From assembly GCA_030635865.1 (NCBI GenBank), contig DAOVYA010000062.1, positions 1 to 7,709 on the forward strand: 7,709 bases of DNA, read 5' to 3'. The notes under the pieces are model-generated. The model had not been told where the DNA came from, searched no databases, and saw only the letters and a program-made list of their open reading frames with translations. This DNA comes from Gammaproteobacteria bacterium. GTDB lineage: Bacteria > Pseudomonadota > Gammaproteobacteria > UBA9214. Both the position numbers and the translations under genes were made by a program. Positions 1 to 6,914 of the stretch are shown here, one piece after another. The number at the start of each line of letters is the position of its first letter. Position 1 is the first letter of the stretch.

Positions 1-1380
1 GACACCCGATACTTCGAGTACATACCGGCCGGCACTCACACGTGTTTTAATGCTGGAGTCCGTCTCGTTGAGCGGATTGTGCTGGGCCAGCCTCTTCCCT
101 GCGGTATCAAACAGCTCGACCTGCACATCAAGGTTTGCGCCACGAGGATTACCGGGGTCAAAGGCAATCCATGCCGGGGTTATCGTGAGATCAACCATTC
201 CAGCACCGGCATTAAAAACGAATATATCCACGTCATCCTGCGCCTCGATCACGCCCTTGTTGGCAGAATGGCTATTATCGGGGTCGGTTGCGGGAGTACT
301 CGCTGTTACCCTGCCAGCTGAGTCAATCTGCAGTGAAGTCCCTGTGTCAAAACGACTGTCATCGTGGTCGTCACGACGCAGGTCGAGTGACCCGACAAGG
401 ATGCCAATGTCATTTTGTGGATTGACCGCACCGCTGTAATCATCCTTGCTCCACTGGGTGACGCTGCTGAAAGGACCAACCCCCATAATCGGTGACCAGG
501 CAACGCTGCCACTGCCACGACTCCCGGAGTCCGGCATTGAATCATGACTCAAGCCGTACAGGTGCCCTGCTGCATGCGAGGAAGCCTCTGCGATGGATGC
601 CGGGGAAGTCAGGTTGTTGTAATACACCAGTGCAGGTGAGTAATACCCGGTGTGACTAAAACCGGAGACATTCATGTAGGCAACACTGCCGCTGGCTGGC
701 TCAGGGAGGGACTTCTTGTTCCCGGCCATGCTGTGGGTAATCATGATCCAGCTGGTATTTGCTCCAACTGATTGCGGGGCCTCGGTTGTAACGTCAACAT
801 TGAAGGGTGCGAAATCCTCGGAAATCCGGCGCCATATTTCAGCCATGGCATTGATCTCGGCTGCACTGAATGACCCTGGCTTGTTGTCCAGATCGTAGGA
901 CCTGGCATGCCAGGCGGTGACTCCGGCGGTTCTGTTCCAGGCGGCATCACTGATAACGCCACCGGTAAAGTCCACAAAAATGATCTTGGGTGCACCGGAA
1001 TTACTATGAAGTTTCAGGACATCTGCAGCAGTCAGCGCTTGCGTGCCAGGAGCCGGTTTTTCGGCCATGGCATCATCAGATTTGCCAGGGGTGAAATGGT
1101 CGGCATAGTAAATGCCGCCCTGTGAATCGAGCTTCATAAAAGCCAGGTCCTGGCTGGTAAACTCGATACTCTGTAACCACTGCACTGCCCGGGCACGGTC
1201 AGCTTCAGACAAAGACTCAAGCGACCTGCGAAAGTCGCCGGCAGGCAGACTCTTGCTGCTGCCCGGCTCCCCGCTGCCAAATACCATGACCCCGTCACCG
1301 GCGGCCCGGGTGCTGAGTGAAACCAGCAGCGACGCAGAAAATAACGCAACTGAAACGAGATAAGTCATTGTTTTATTCAT
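1..1380 (-). CDS. Secreted metzincin-like zinc metallopeptidase homologue with PPC domain, catalytic Glu missing (3' end outside window)
   Basis: The reading frame is open from the ATG at 1380 to the left edge (460 codons, no stop). A Shine-Dalgarno AAGGTGA (1391-1385) ends 4 nt before the ATG. Residues 1-27 form a Sec signal peptide (hydrophobic 8-22, TRAA end), so the product is exported. Residues 28-125 resemble a propeptide. The catalytic-like domain starts near IIFVDF (133-138), contains EIWRRISEDFAPFNVDVT (181-198), and carries the zinc signature H269-A-A-G-H273-L-Y-G-L-S-H279-D280, followed by the Met-turn SPIMG (M299) and QWSKDDY. The family consensus is HExxHxxGxxHD. The three zinc-binding His and the Met are present, but the general-base Glu at 270 is Ala (codon GCA, 573-571). 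From residue 376 (GVIEAQDDVDIFVF) to the edge the sequence looks like a bacterial pre-peptidase C-terminal beta-sandwich. No Cys occurs in the 460 residues. Fold assignment is firm; loss of proteolysis is inferred. Confidence 0.85.
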   Translation of the reverse strand, partial: MNKTMTYLVSVALFSASLLVSLSTRAAGDGVMVFGSGEPGSSKSLPAGDFRRSLESLSEADRARAVQWLQSIEFTSQDLAFMKLDSQGGIYYADHFTPGKSDDAMAEKPAPGTQALTAADVLKLHSNSGAPKIIFVDFTGGVISDAAWNRTAGVTAWHARSYDLDNKPGSFSAAEINAMAEIWRRISEDFAPFNVDVTTEAPQSVGANTSWIMITHSMAGNKKSLPEPASGSVAYMNVSGFSHTGYYSPALVYYNNLTSPASIAEASSHAAGHLYGLSHDSMPDSGSRGSGSVAWSPIMGVGPFSSVTQWSKDDYSGAVNPQNDIGILVGSLDLRRDDHDDSRFDTGTSLQIDSAGRVTASTPATDPDNSHSANKGVIEAQDDVDIFVFNAGAGMVDLTITPAWIAFDPGNPRGANLDVQVELFDTAGKRLAQHNPLNETDSSIKTRVSAGRYVLEVSGV

Positions 1381-1533
1381 AAATTCACCTTACTGAAAGA
1401 AGATCTGGAAGAAACAGAATAGCCACATATGTTGGCTGTAATTCATCACAACACAGCGGCAAGCAATCAAAAATCACTGAACCAGTAACTTTATCGGTAG
1501 CCAGGTAAATCTATTGAACAAAAAATAGTGGAC

Positions 1534-1549
1534 TGTGATGGCCATCACT
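1534..1549. promoter_or_regulatory. Candidate CRP/Vfr-type operator
   Basis: TGTGA-TGGCCA-TCACT matches the CRP consensus TGTGA-N6-TCACA except at the last base. The core 1535-1548 is a perfect 14-bp palindrome. It lies about 155 nt upstream of the ATG of the secreted metallopeptidase homologue. A weak -10-like TAGATT on the minus strand (1514-1509) would place the site near -40, suiting class II activation. Function is inferred from the motif only. Confidence 0.4.
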
Positions 1550-1764
1550 AGTGACGAACTGAATGGGACAGAATGAACACCCGGTAAAAAATAGAACTCT
1601 GGCGGGTGGCAGCAAATTACCCTGTGTGATCAGGTGGAGACAGGGCTTCCTTTAGGCCCATTCATACTTGCACCTGAATGTTGCAGGACTAACTAAGGAA
1701 GCTGATTAACTAACGTTGCCAGCTATATTCACCTGAGATTTCACCTGTTAGGCATTCAGGCATG
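1550..1764. other. Intergenic stretch without a recognisable gene
   Basis: I find no credible coding frame here. It holds two direct copies of TTCACCTG (1728-1735 and 1740-1747, 12 nt apart) and a small imperfect hairpin GGGCTT/AGGCCC around 1646-1662 with no T-tract. It separates the tRNA terminator from the control region of the metallopeptidase homologue. Confidence 0.4.
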
Positions 1765-1788
1765 AAAAAGGCCACACTGTGGTGGCCT
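1765..1788 (-). terminator. Rho-independent terminator of the tRNA-Val gene
   Basis: On the minus strand AGGCCAC (1788-1782) pairs perfectly with GTGGCCT (1775-1769) around a 6-nt loop, followed by TTTT (1768-1765). It begins about 17 nt after the CCA end of the tRNA. There is no T-tract in the plus direction, so it serves minus-strand transcription only. Confidence 0.8.
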
Positions 1789-1804
1789 AAGTATATGATT
1801 CTGT

Positions 1805-1881
<77 letters not shown>

Positions 1882-1893
1882 GCAAGGCGAGAG

Positions 1894-1922
1894 ACAATAC
1901 CTGTAGTAACAGGCAGTTGCAA
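1894..1922 (-). promoter_or_regulatory. Likely promoter of the tRNA-Val gene
   Basis: On the minus strand TTGCAA (1922-1917) and TATTGT (1899-1894) are separated by exactly 17 nt. Each matches the sigma-70 hexamers at 4 of 6 positions. The predicted start is near 1887, a few bases before the mature tRNA 5' end at 1881. Confidence 0.5.
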
Positions 1923-1947
1923 GACCTGAGGACCAGGAAACATCTGA

Positions 1948-2103
1948 TGGCATACCCTTCCTGCATCCCCGGTCTTTACCGATGAGAGCAAAGATCGTCT
2001 GTGGGAAGTACAACTTGAATGGCTGGAATTGGCCGATAGTGTTGAAAAACTCTCCATCAGGAAGGGGGTGCATGAGATAATACTGATGTATTTCAACACA
2101 TAA
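1948..2103 (+). other. Open frame without a start codon, possible gene remnant
   Basis: The plus-strand frame between TGA (1945-1947) and TAA (2101-2103) encodes 51 residues with a protein-like acidic, amphipathic stretch (residues DESKDRLWEVQLEWLELADS and on to IILMYFNT). There is no in-frame ATG or GTG near its beginning, so it cannot be an intact gene as it stands. I do not recognise the family. It could be the 3' tail of a gene destroyed by rearrangement next to the insertion-sequence remnant, or chance. Confidence 0.2.
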
Positions 2104-2118
2104 GGATTTTCGCTCCTG

Positions 2119-2262
2119 ATGGGTCAGTTACCCGCTTCGCAAAATACCTTGTTTTACGACTTTTGCCTTGAACGCCATATCCCCGCCCGGTCATCTTCTC
2201 CATCAAATAGACCAGTTCCTCGATTTCGACGAGATCCGCCAGCATCTCCAACCGTTCTACAG
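2119..2262 (+). pseudogene. IS1182-like transposase N-terminal remnant, frameshifted and truncated
   Basis: Starting at ATG 2119 the frame reads MGQLPASQNTLFYDFCLERHIPA. The homology then continues in another frame from about 2189 as GHLLHQIDQFLDFDEIRQHLQPFY. In intact IS1182-type transposases (IS5/IS1182 group, DUF772 N-terminus) these parts are contiguous (…VPADHLLRxID…), so one extra base near 2188-2191 explains the break. Similarity stops after the FY codons at 2255-2260, where the family normally continues with a GRPSIDP segment and the catalytic domain. Only about 47 of several hundred residues remain. No terminal inverted repeats could be identified. A dead mobile-element relic; family recognised from memory of consensus, not by a search. 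Confidence 0.65.
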
Positions 2263-2336
2263 AGTGCCACAGACATTGACAAACGGCAGAAAGGGGTCGT
2301 TCTTTGTCGTTAAGTCATTGTTTACATTAGAAGCGA

Positions 2337-2372
2337 CTAAACGACCGGGTTGACTCGTTTCCGGTCTTTTAG
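2337..2372 (+). terminator. Hairpin with T-run, possible terminator
   Basis: CTAAACGACCGG (2337-2348) pairs with CCGGTCTTTTAG (2361-2372) over 12 positions with one mismatch around a 12-nt loop. The GACCGG/CCGGTC core is followed by TTTT (2367-2370), as in a plus-strand intrinsic terminator. The loop is long and no functional plus-strand gene precedes it, so it may be a relic or part of the repeat mosaic. Confidence 0.3.
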
Positions 2373-2405
2373 GTGAAGTTACAGCAGTTGTGTCGTGTAG
2401 CTCTC

Positions 2406-2464
2406 AGTAGGACCCGCGCCTCGCGGGGAATTTCTGCCGTTCCCGGCGGGGCGCAGGTCCTACT
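2406..2464. repeat. REP-like doublet (BIME-type inverted pair)
   Basis: Two 25-nt arms (2406-2430 and 2440-2464) are inverted copies with 3 mismatches, separated by 9 nt. Each unit starts with AGTAGGACC and contains its own small palindrome (CCCGCG-CCT-CGCGGG in the left unit, imperfect in the right). A GTAG head followed by a short hairpin, in facing pairs, is the hallmark of REP/BIME elements mobilised by TnpA-REP (RAYT) proteins. No RAYT gene is in the window. Confidence 0.65.
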
Positions 2465-2493
2465 AATGCTTTCTGGAGCAGGATATCGTTTTA

Positions 2494-2520
2494 CCTCTGT
2501 GAACTCTGTGCCCTCTGTGG
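2494..2520. repeat. Three tandem 9-bp units of the CTCTGTG intergenic repeat
   Basis: CCTCTGTGA (2494-2502), ACTCTGTGC (2503-2511) and CCTCTGTGG (2512-2520) are exact 9-bp tandems sharing CTCTGTG. On the other strand this is the CACAGAG series found in intergenic regions of many bacteria, from memory. The 9-bp period keeps any crossing frame open, which yields spurious predicted peptides such as ATEGTEFTE. Confidence 0.75.
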
Positions 2521-2540
2521 CAATTATTTTTTGGATTTTC

Positions 2541-2562
2541 CTTGCGCCTTTGCGTCTTTGCC
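2541..2562. repeat. TTTGCG tandem module
   Basis: TTGCG or TTGCC recurs with an 8-bp period at 2542, 2550 and 2558 (within CTTGCGCC, TTTGCGTC, TTTGCC). It sits 20 nt after the CTCTGTG tandem and normally accompanies it in the same composite intergenic repeat, from memory of such repeats. Confidence 0.65.
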
Positions 2563-2593
2563 TACAGGGCAAGGCTGCGAAGCGGCCTTGTAG
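2562..2593. repeat. Hairpin element with CTAC/GTAG ends
   Basis: AAGGCTGC (2571-2578) pairs with GCGGCCTT (2582-2589) over 8 bp with one T-G wobble and a GAA loop. CTAC (2562-2565) and GTAG (2590-2593) close the outside, with a 5-nt bulge. The GTAG end and compact hairpin are REP-like. The hairpin lies directly against the last TTTGC of the tandem module. Confidence 0.5.
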
Positions 2594-2604
2594 ATTAAAA
2601 CGCG

Positions 2605-2704
2605 TGAGCAGGAGCGGAAGCTTTGCGAGAGATTGAGTTTTCTCTGTGAACCCTGGCCCTCTGTGGCAAAGGATTAATATCGCAGTTGCGAACCGCTCCT
2701 ACAC
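2605..2704. repeat. Second composite repeat: facing REP-like ends around a degenerate CTCTGTG module
   Basis: The left end (from 2608) reads GCAGGAGCGG and the right end, on the minus strand (from about 2702), reads GTAGGAGCGGTTCGCAACTG, the head typical of pseudomonad-type REP sequences. Between them lies a decayed copy of the CTCTGTG module: TCTCTGTGA (2641-2649), ACCCTGGC (2650-2657, one base lost) and CCTCTGTGG (2658-2666). No coding sequence is present. It lies just downstream of the RND permease stop and may contribute to mRNA 3'-end stability. Confidence 0.55.
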
Positions 2705-2739
2705 GATTATTACCTGGCATCTTTGCGGGCGTAAACAGT

Positions 2740-2757
2740 CCTGAGTCACATCTCAGG
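2740..2757 (-). terminator. Hairpin at the end of the efflux operon, weak terminator candidate
   Basis: On the minus strand CCTGAG (2757-2752) pairs with CTCAGG (2745-2740) around ATGTGA. The hairpin contains the TGA stop codon of the permease gene. The following bases ACTGTTTACG have only a short T-run, so intrinsic termination would be weak; it could instead protect the 3' end. Confidence 0.3.
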
Positions 2758-5700
2758 CCTGCACGGGCGCAGGCTCACCAACACGCAAGAGGGCCGGTAA
2801 CAACAACAGAGTGAACAGGGTACTGACCAGCATGCCACCGACAATGACACCGGCAAGACCCCGGTAAAGCTCGGTTCCTGCCCCGGGGATCACCAACAGC
2901 GGCAACATGCCAAATACACTCGTCAAGGTCGTCATCAGGATCGGGCGTAACCGTAAACGTACTGCCTGCTCAACTGCGGCGCGGCGTTGCATGCCCGCGC
3001 GCTCTGCTGCCCGCGTCTGGTAGACCAGCAATATGGCATTATTGACGACCAGCCCCAGCAAAATAATAAAGCCGATCATGGTCAACAGGTCCATGGGCTG
3101 AAAAATAAGCAAGTCCAACAGCCGCAGTGACAGCACACCACCCACCGTGGCAAGCGGAAGTACCAGCAAAACCAGCAGGCTGTCACGAAATGAATGAAAC
3201 AACGCGCTCATCAGCAAATACAGAATGACCAGCGCCAACACGAAGCTGCGGCTCAGGTTAAACAAGGCCTCGTCAAGCTTGTCCGCAGCCCCGCTGTAAC
3301 GCACGCCGCCATTCTCGGGCAAATGCTGCCGCACAAGCGGCTCGATCTTTTCCTTGAGGAATGCAATGGTCTCTTCAAGCGATACGCCTTCAGGCGGCGT
3401 CACCCGCAAGGCGACGGTGCGTCGTCGGTCAAGACGGCGCAACTGGTCCGGTCCTGCCGTGCGCACAACATCTGCCAACTCACCAAACGGTAGTATCCCC
3501 GCTACCGGCGTTACCAGCGGGATGGCCGCAAGCTGCTCCGGTGTCTCCCATGTTTCAGCGCGCACGATGATATCGAGACGTTCTTCACCGTCAAAGTAGT
3601 CGCCAACATACAGGCCATCACCGAGTGAACGGATCACCTGTGCCAGGGTCTCGCGATTCCAGCCGGCCTCTGCAATCCGGCGCTCATTGGGTACCAGCCG
3701 TAACTCGGGTTCTGCCAGTTCAAGCCCTGGCGACGGACTGACATGCACATCCGGCCACGCTACACCGATTGCCGCATACCCGATGCGTGCAGCCTCCAGC
3801 AATTTTTCCATATTACGGCCCTGCAGATTCATATCGACTGTCCGGCCACCTCTCGAGCCGCCAAACAGGGAAGACTGCTTTGCAAAGGCGATGGTATCCG
3901 GAAAGCCGCGGACCGCCTGGTTGATAACCAGCACCAGATCTTTCGCACGGGCATCATCCTGTGCCCGCGCACCCATGAAAACTCCGCCACGATATGCGAC
4001 AAAGAAGTAATGTTTGATGGCCGGCTGCTTCTCGCCACTGACATAGGGTGCCAGACGCTCGGCCACTACCTGTCCCATCTCGGTTTTTATATGTTCCAGA
4101 TTTACGCCCGGCGGCGGGTGGACAAAGGCAAATACCAGGTTGCGATTACCATCCGGCAGATAATCCGCTGTTGGCTTGAAAACCAGCACCAGCAAGACAG
4201 GTATGCTGACCAGGCCTGCAATCCAGCGTATGCGGGTAGCCGGTACATCTGTCAGCAAAATAATGCGCCCGGTAAGCTCATCCCACCAGTGCACGTGCGG
4301 GTCCGTGCGATTTACATCCTTTAACCACTGGTTAGTCATGGAAGGAAGAATAATCAGCGCAATCAACATCGATGCAATAACAGCGAAGGCTATAGTCAGG
4401 GCCAGGTCTGCAAACAGCTGGCCAGCCTCACCCGGTAAAAATACAACCGGTAAAAAGATAGCCACCGTGGTAGCCGTCGATGCCAGCAAGGCGCCACGCA
4501 CCTGTTGCGCACCCTGGTACGATGCCTGTATGCCGGTTTCATTGCCCTCCCGCAGGCGCACAATATTTTCCAGCACGACGATCGAGGCATCGAGCACCAT
4601 ACCCACGGAAAATGCCAGCCCGGCAAGCGAGATAACATTGATAGTATGTGCAGTGATATCCAGCACAATGAATGCAAACAGCAGGGAAATCGGGATCGAA
4701 ACCGCCACCAGCAGCGTAGCCCGGAAACGCCGCAGGAACCACCACAGCACAGCGACAGCCAGCGCAATACCCAGCAGCAGATTCCCGCCCAGCATCTGCA
4801 ATGAACGGTTGATATAAACCGTTTCATCATAAACCTGTTCCATGGACAAACCGGCAGTGGCCAGGGGCCCATCCCGCAACTCTGCAGCAGCCGTTTTCAG
4901 TCCGTCCATGACCTGCAACACGTTGACGCCACTTTCCCGGTGGGCATTAACGGCAATCGCCGTACCGCCCTTGATGATGACAAAGCTTTCCGGGTCGGTC
5001 ATGCGTATTTCTACGTCAGCAATATCACGCAAATGCACCGGCCGGCCATCGCGCCAGTCAAGAATCATCCCACCGAGCTCGGCCACGTCATACGCACCTG
5101 TATAACGCAGGGTATAGCGGCGTTTCCCCACATCAATGCTGCCGGCCGATATATCCTTGCTGGCGCCGGCCAGTCGAACGACGTCGGGCAACTCGACACC
5201 AAGATTGGCGGCTTCATAGGGGTCAAAGGTGATGCGTACCTCGCGCTCACGCCCCCCGCGAATCTCGGATCTTGATACACCGGTAACCCGCTCAAACCGG
5301 GTCTGCACAACGTCTTCAACAAAATCGTGATAAGAAACGATGTCCCGCTCATTTCCAGGCAATGGTTTGATAATGAACCAGGCAATGGCCCGGCTGCGTT
5401 CACCAACGGTGCTCAACACCGGCTCGTCAGCATCTTCCGGGTAATTTGAGACCCGGTTCAAACGATTCAACACATCCACGAGCCCGCGTTGCAGGTCACC
5501 GCCAATAGCCAGGGTAATGGTAATTCTTGCACGACCACGCTGCGCCACCGAAACCAGCTTGGTCATGCCGGGAAGACCGCGTAAGACTTTCTCCTGCGGT
5601 TCAATAATTTCAGATTCGATCTCTTCCGGTGCTGCAGCACGCCAGCTTGTACTGACGCTGATGGTAGGCTGTTCAACTTCAGGGGTTAATTGCACCGGCA

Positions 5701-5794
5701 GGCGTGACAGGCTGATTGTTCCAAACAGGATAACCATGAAAACGGCGACCAGTGCCGCAATGTAGTTGTCCAGTGCCAGCCGTGTCAGGTTCAC
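2753..5794 (-). CDS. RND-family efflux permease (inner-membrane pump)
   Basis: This 1013-aa protein has full length for an AcrB-type HAE pump and probably exports drugs or other amphiphiles by proton antiport. Layout: TM1 at 11-30, a large periplasmic loop (about 31-335), TM2-TM6 (about 336-485), a helix and TM7 near 525-540, a second periplasmic loop (about 541-850), and TM8-TM12 (851-1003). Family marks include RLPVQLTPEVEQPTI (31-45), GMVLDASIVVLENI (398-411) and RLRLRPILMTTL (946-957). In TM4 the Asp pair of AcrB is D402-A403. In TM10 the AcrB Lys is Asn (VVNN, 916-919). The start is GTG (5794-5792), overlapping the adaptor's TGA by 4 nt; the Shine-Dalgarno is weak, which suggests translational coupling. 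The N-terminus MNLTRLALDN fits this start. Substrate unknown. Confidence 0.93.
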   Translation of the reverse strand: MNLTRLALDNYIAALVAVFMVILFGTISLSRLPVQLTPEVEQPTISVSTSWRAAAPEEIESEIIEPQEKVLRGLPGMTKLVSVAQRGRARITITLAIGGDLQRGLVDVLNRLNRVSNYPEDADEPVLSTVGERSRAIAWFIIKPLPGNERDIVSYHDFVEDVVQTRFERVTGVSRSEIRGGREREVRITFDPYEAANLGVELPDVVRLAGASKDISAGSIDVGKRRYTLRYTGAYDVAELGGMILDWRDGRPVHLRDIADVEIRMTDPESFVIIKGGTAIAVNAHRESGVNVLQVMDGLKTAAAELRDGPLATAGLSMEQVYDETVYINRSLQMLGGNLLLGIALAVAVLWWFLRRFRATLLVAVSIPISLLFAFIVLDITAHTINVISLAGLAFSVGMVLDASIVVLENIVRLREGNETGIQASYQGAQQVRGALLASTATTVAIFLPVVFLPGEAGQLFADLALTIAFAVIASMLIALIILPSMTNQWLKDVNRTDPHVHWWDELTGRIILLTDVPATRIRWIAGLVSIPVLLVLVFKPTADYLPDGNRNLVFAFVHPPPGVNLEHIKTEMGQVVAERLAPYVSGEKQPAIKHYFFVAYRGGVFMGARAQDDARAKDLVLVINQAVRGFPDTIAFAKQSSLFGGSRGGRTVDMNLQGRNMEKLLEAARIGYAAIGVAWPDVHVSPSPGLELAEPELRLVPNERRIAEAGWNRETLAQVIRSLGDGLYVGDYFDGEERLDIIVRAETWETPEQLAAIPLVTPVAGILPFGELADVVRTAGPDQLRRLDRRRTVALRVTPPEGVSLEETIAFLKEKIEPLVRQHLPENGGVRYSGAADKLDEALFNLSRSFVLALVILYLLMSALFHSFRDSLLVLLVLPLATVGGVLSLRLLDLLIFQPMDLLTMIGFIILLGLVVNNAILLVYQTRAAERAGMQRRAAVEQAVRLRLRPILMTTLTSVFGMLPLLVIPGAGTELYRGLAGVIVGGMLVSTLFTLLLLPALLRVGEPAPVQA

Positions 5795-6897
5795 TCGTTA
5801 CTATCCAGGGGCGTCAGGCTGACAGAATCACCTGCTTTTAAGCGTTCACCGCCACGCACAACAACCCGGTCACCGGGACTGATTCCGCCACTCACCGCAA
5901 TCCAGTCGCCGTCGGCAATGCCGGTAACAACCGTTATGCGCTCCGCCGTATCATCATCAAGGATACGGAACACACTGCTCCCGTCACGACGCAGCACCAG
6001 CGCATCCCGCGGAATCACCACCGCAGACTGTGGTTCGGCTGTAGGAATGGCTACTCGTACACCCTGGCCGGCAGACCAGGTACTGTCGTCCAGTGACAGG
6101 CGCATTTCATACAAGCGTGACTGTTCGTCACCAACCGGCACGAGTGCGCGCACCTTCCCGGTTGTCACGCGTTCTTTTACCATCAGCTCGAGTTCTGTAT
6201 CTGCGTGAATGAAGGGTAATGCAGTCAGCGGCACCCATGCGCGCACCTCCAGTGCAGCGATATCCACCAACCGCACAATAGCTGCCCCCGGGTCGGCCCA
6301 CTCCCCGACCTCGATATACCGGTCTGTCACAACACCTGCAAAGGGTGTCCTGATCCCTGCACGCTGCAGCTTTTCCTGTGCCTGCTCGACACGTGCGCGT
6401 GCAGCCGCTATTTCACTACGGGCAACAGACAGATCACGCTGCGCCTGGTCAAGCCTGCTTTGTGCTGCATGACTGTCCCTGGCAAGTTGCGACAGGCGCT
6501 TCACCTCTGCCGCATAGAAGGTTACATCGGCCCGCTTGCTCAATACCCCCGCCTCGGCCTCTAGCAGGGTGTCACGAATTAATACATCATTAAGTTGTGC
6601 AGCAAGCTCATCTTCAGCCAGGTAACTGCCGATTTCAGAAATCCAGGTAACCCGCCCCTCAACCTGTGCTGCGAGGCGCGTATCGTTACGACTGATAACA
6701 GTTCCGGACACCTGGATAACCGGCGTCAACTGTCGCAGTTGCGCCTCAACTACGACTACCGGTGCCGGAGCGGCCATGCTGTGCGTGGCAAGCATTCCTG
6801 CCACGACAATCGACAGCGCACCTGGTTGAAACAGAGCGCGGAAAAACTGGAAACCGATAACGTTCAAACCGTTTCTCCAGGGCATAAAGGAAAGCAT
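5791..6897 (-). CDS. Periplasmic adaptor (membrane fusion protein) of the RND efflux pump
   Basis: The 368-aa protein is an HlyD/AcrA-type adaptor that should bridge the permease encoded next to an outer-membrane channel. Domains seen: hydrophobic export signal at 27-43 (SMA/APA cleavage likely near 42); lipoyl half-motif 64-110 (VSGTVISRNDTRLAAQVEGRV); alpha-helical coiled coil 113-178 rich in Ala, Arg and Gln; second lipoyl half with GIRTPFAGVVTDRYIEVGEW (181-200); beta-barrel about 211-285; membrane-proximal domain about 290-365 (VVIPRDALVLR, then GDRVVVRGGERLKAG). There is no lipobox Cys, unlike AcrA, so it is probably anchored by an uncleaved signal or is soluble. Two ATGs (codons 1 and 5) are possible, neither with a good Shine-Dalgarno, and the n-region before the signal is long. 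It is first in the operon, 118 nt after the ParS-type gene. No outer-membrane factor gene is present. Confidence 0.9.
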   Translation of the reverse strand: MLSFMPWRNGLNVIGFQFFRALFQPGALSIVVAGMLATHSMAAPAPVVVVEAQLRQLTPVIQVSGTVISRNDTRLAAQVEGRVTWISEIGSYLAEDELAAQLNDVLIRDTLLEAEAGVLSKRADVTFYAAEVKRLSQLARDSHAAQSRLDQAQRDLSVARSEIAAARARVEQAQEKLQRAGIRTPFAGVVTDRYIEVGEWADPGAAIVRLVDIAALEVRAWVPLTALPFIHADTELELMVKERVTTGKVRALVPVGDEQSRLYEMRLSLDDSTWSAGQGVRVAIPTAEPQSAVVIPRDALVLRRDGSSVFRILDDDTAERITVVTGIADGDWIAVSGGISPGDRVVVRGGERLKAGDSVSLTPLDSNE

Positions 6898-6914
6898 AAC
6901 GATAGCAGATTAAT

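Noticed and set aside
2369..2636. Open frames on both strands (67 and 87 codons) across the repeat mosaic
   Set aside because: The peptides are translations of the 9-bp and REP repeats (for example ATEGTEFTE) and have no family likeness. The frames exist because the 9-bp period avoids stops.
3743..4817. Long plus-strand open frames of 193 and 213 codons inside the permease region
   Set aside because: They lie antisense to an unbroken, clearly homologous RND permease gene and encode peptides with no recognisable domain.
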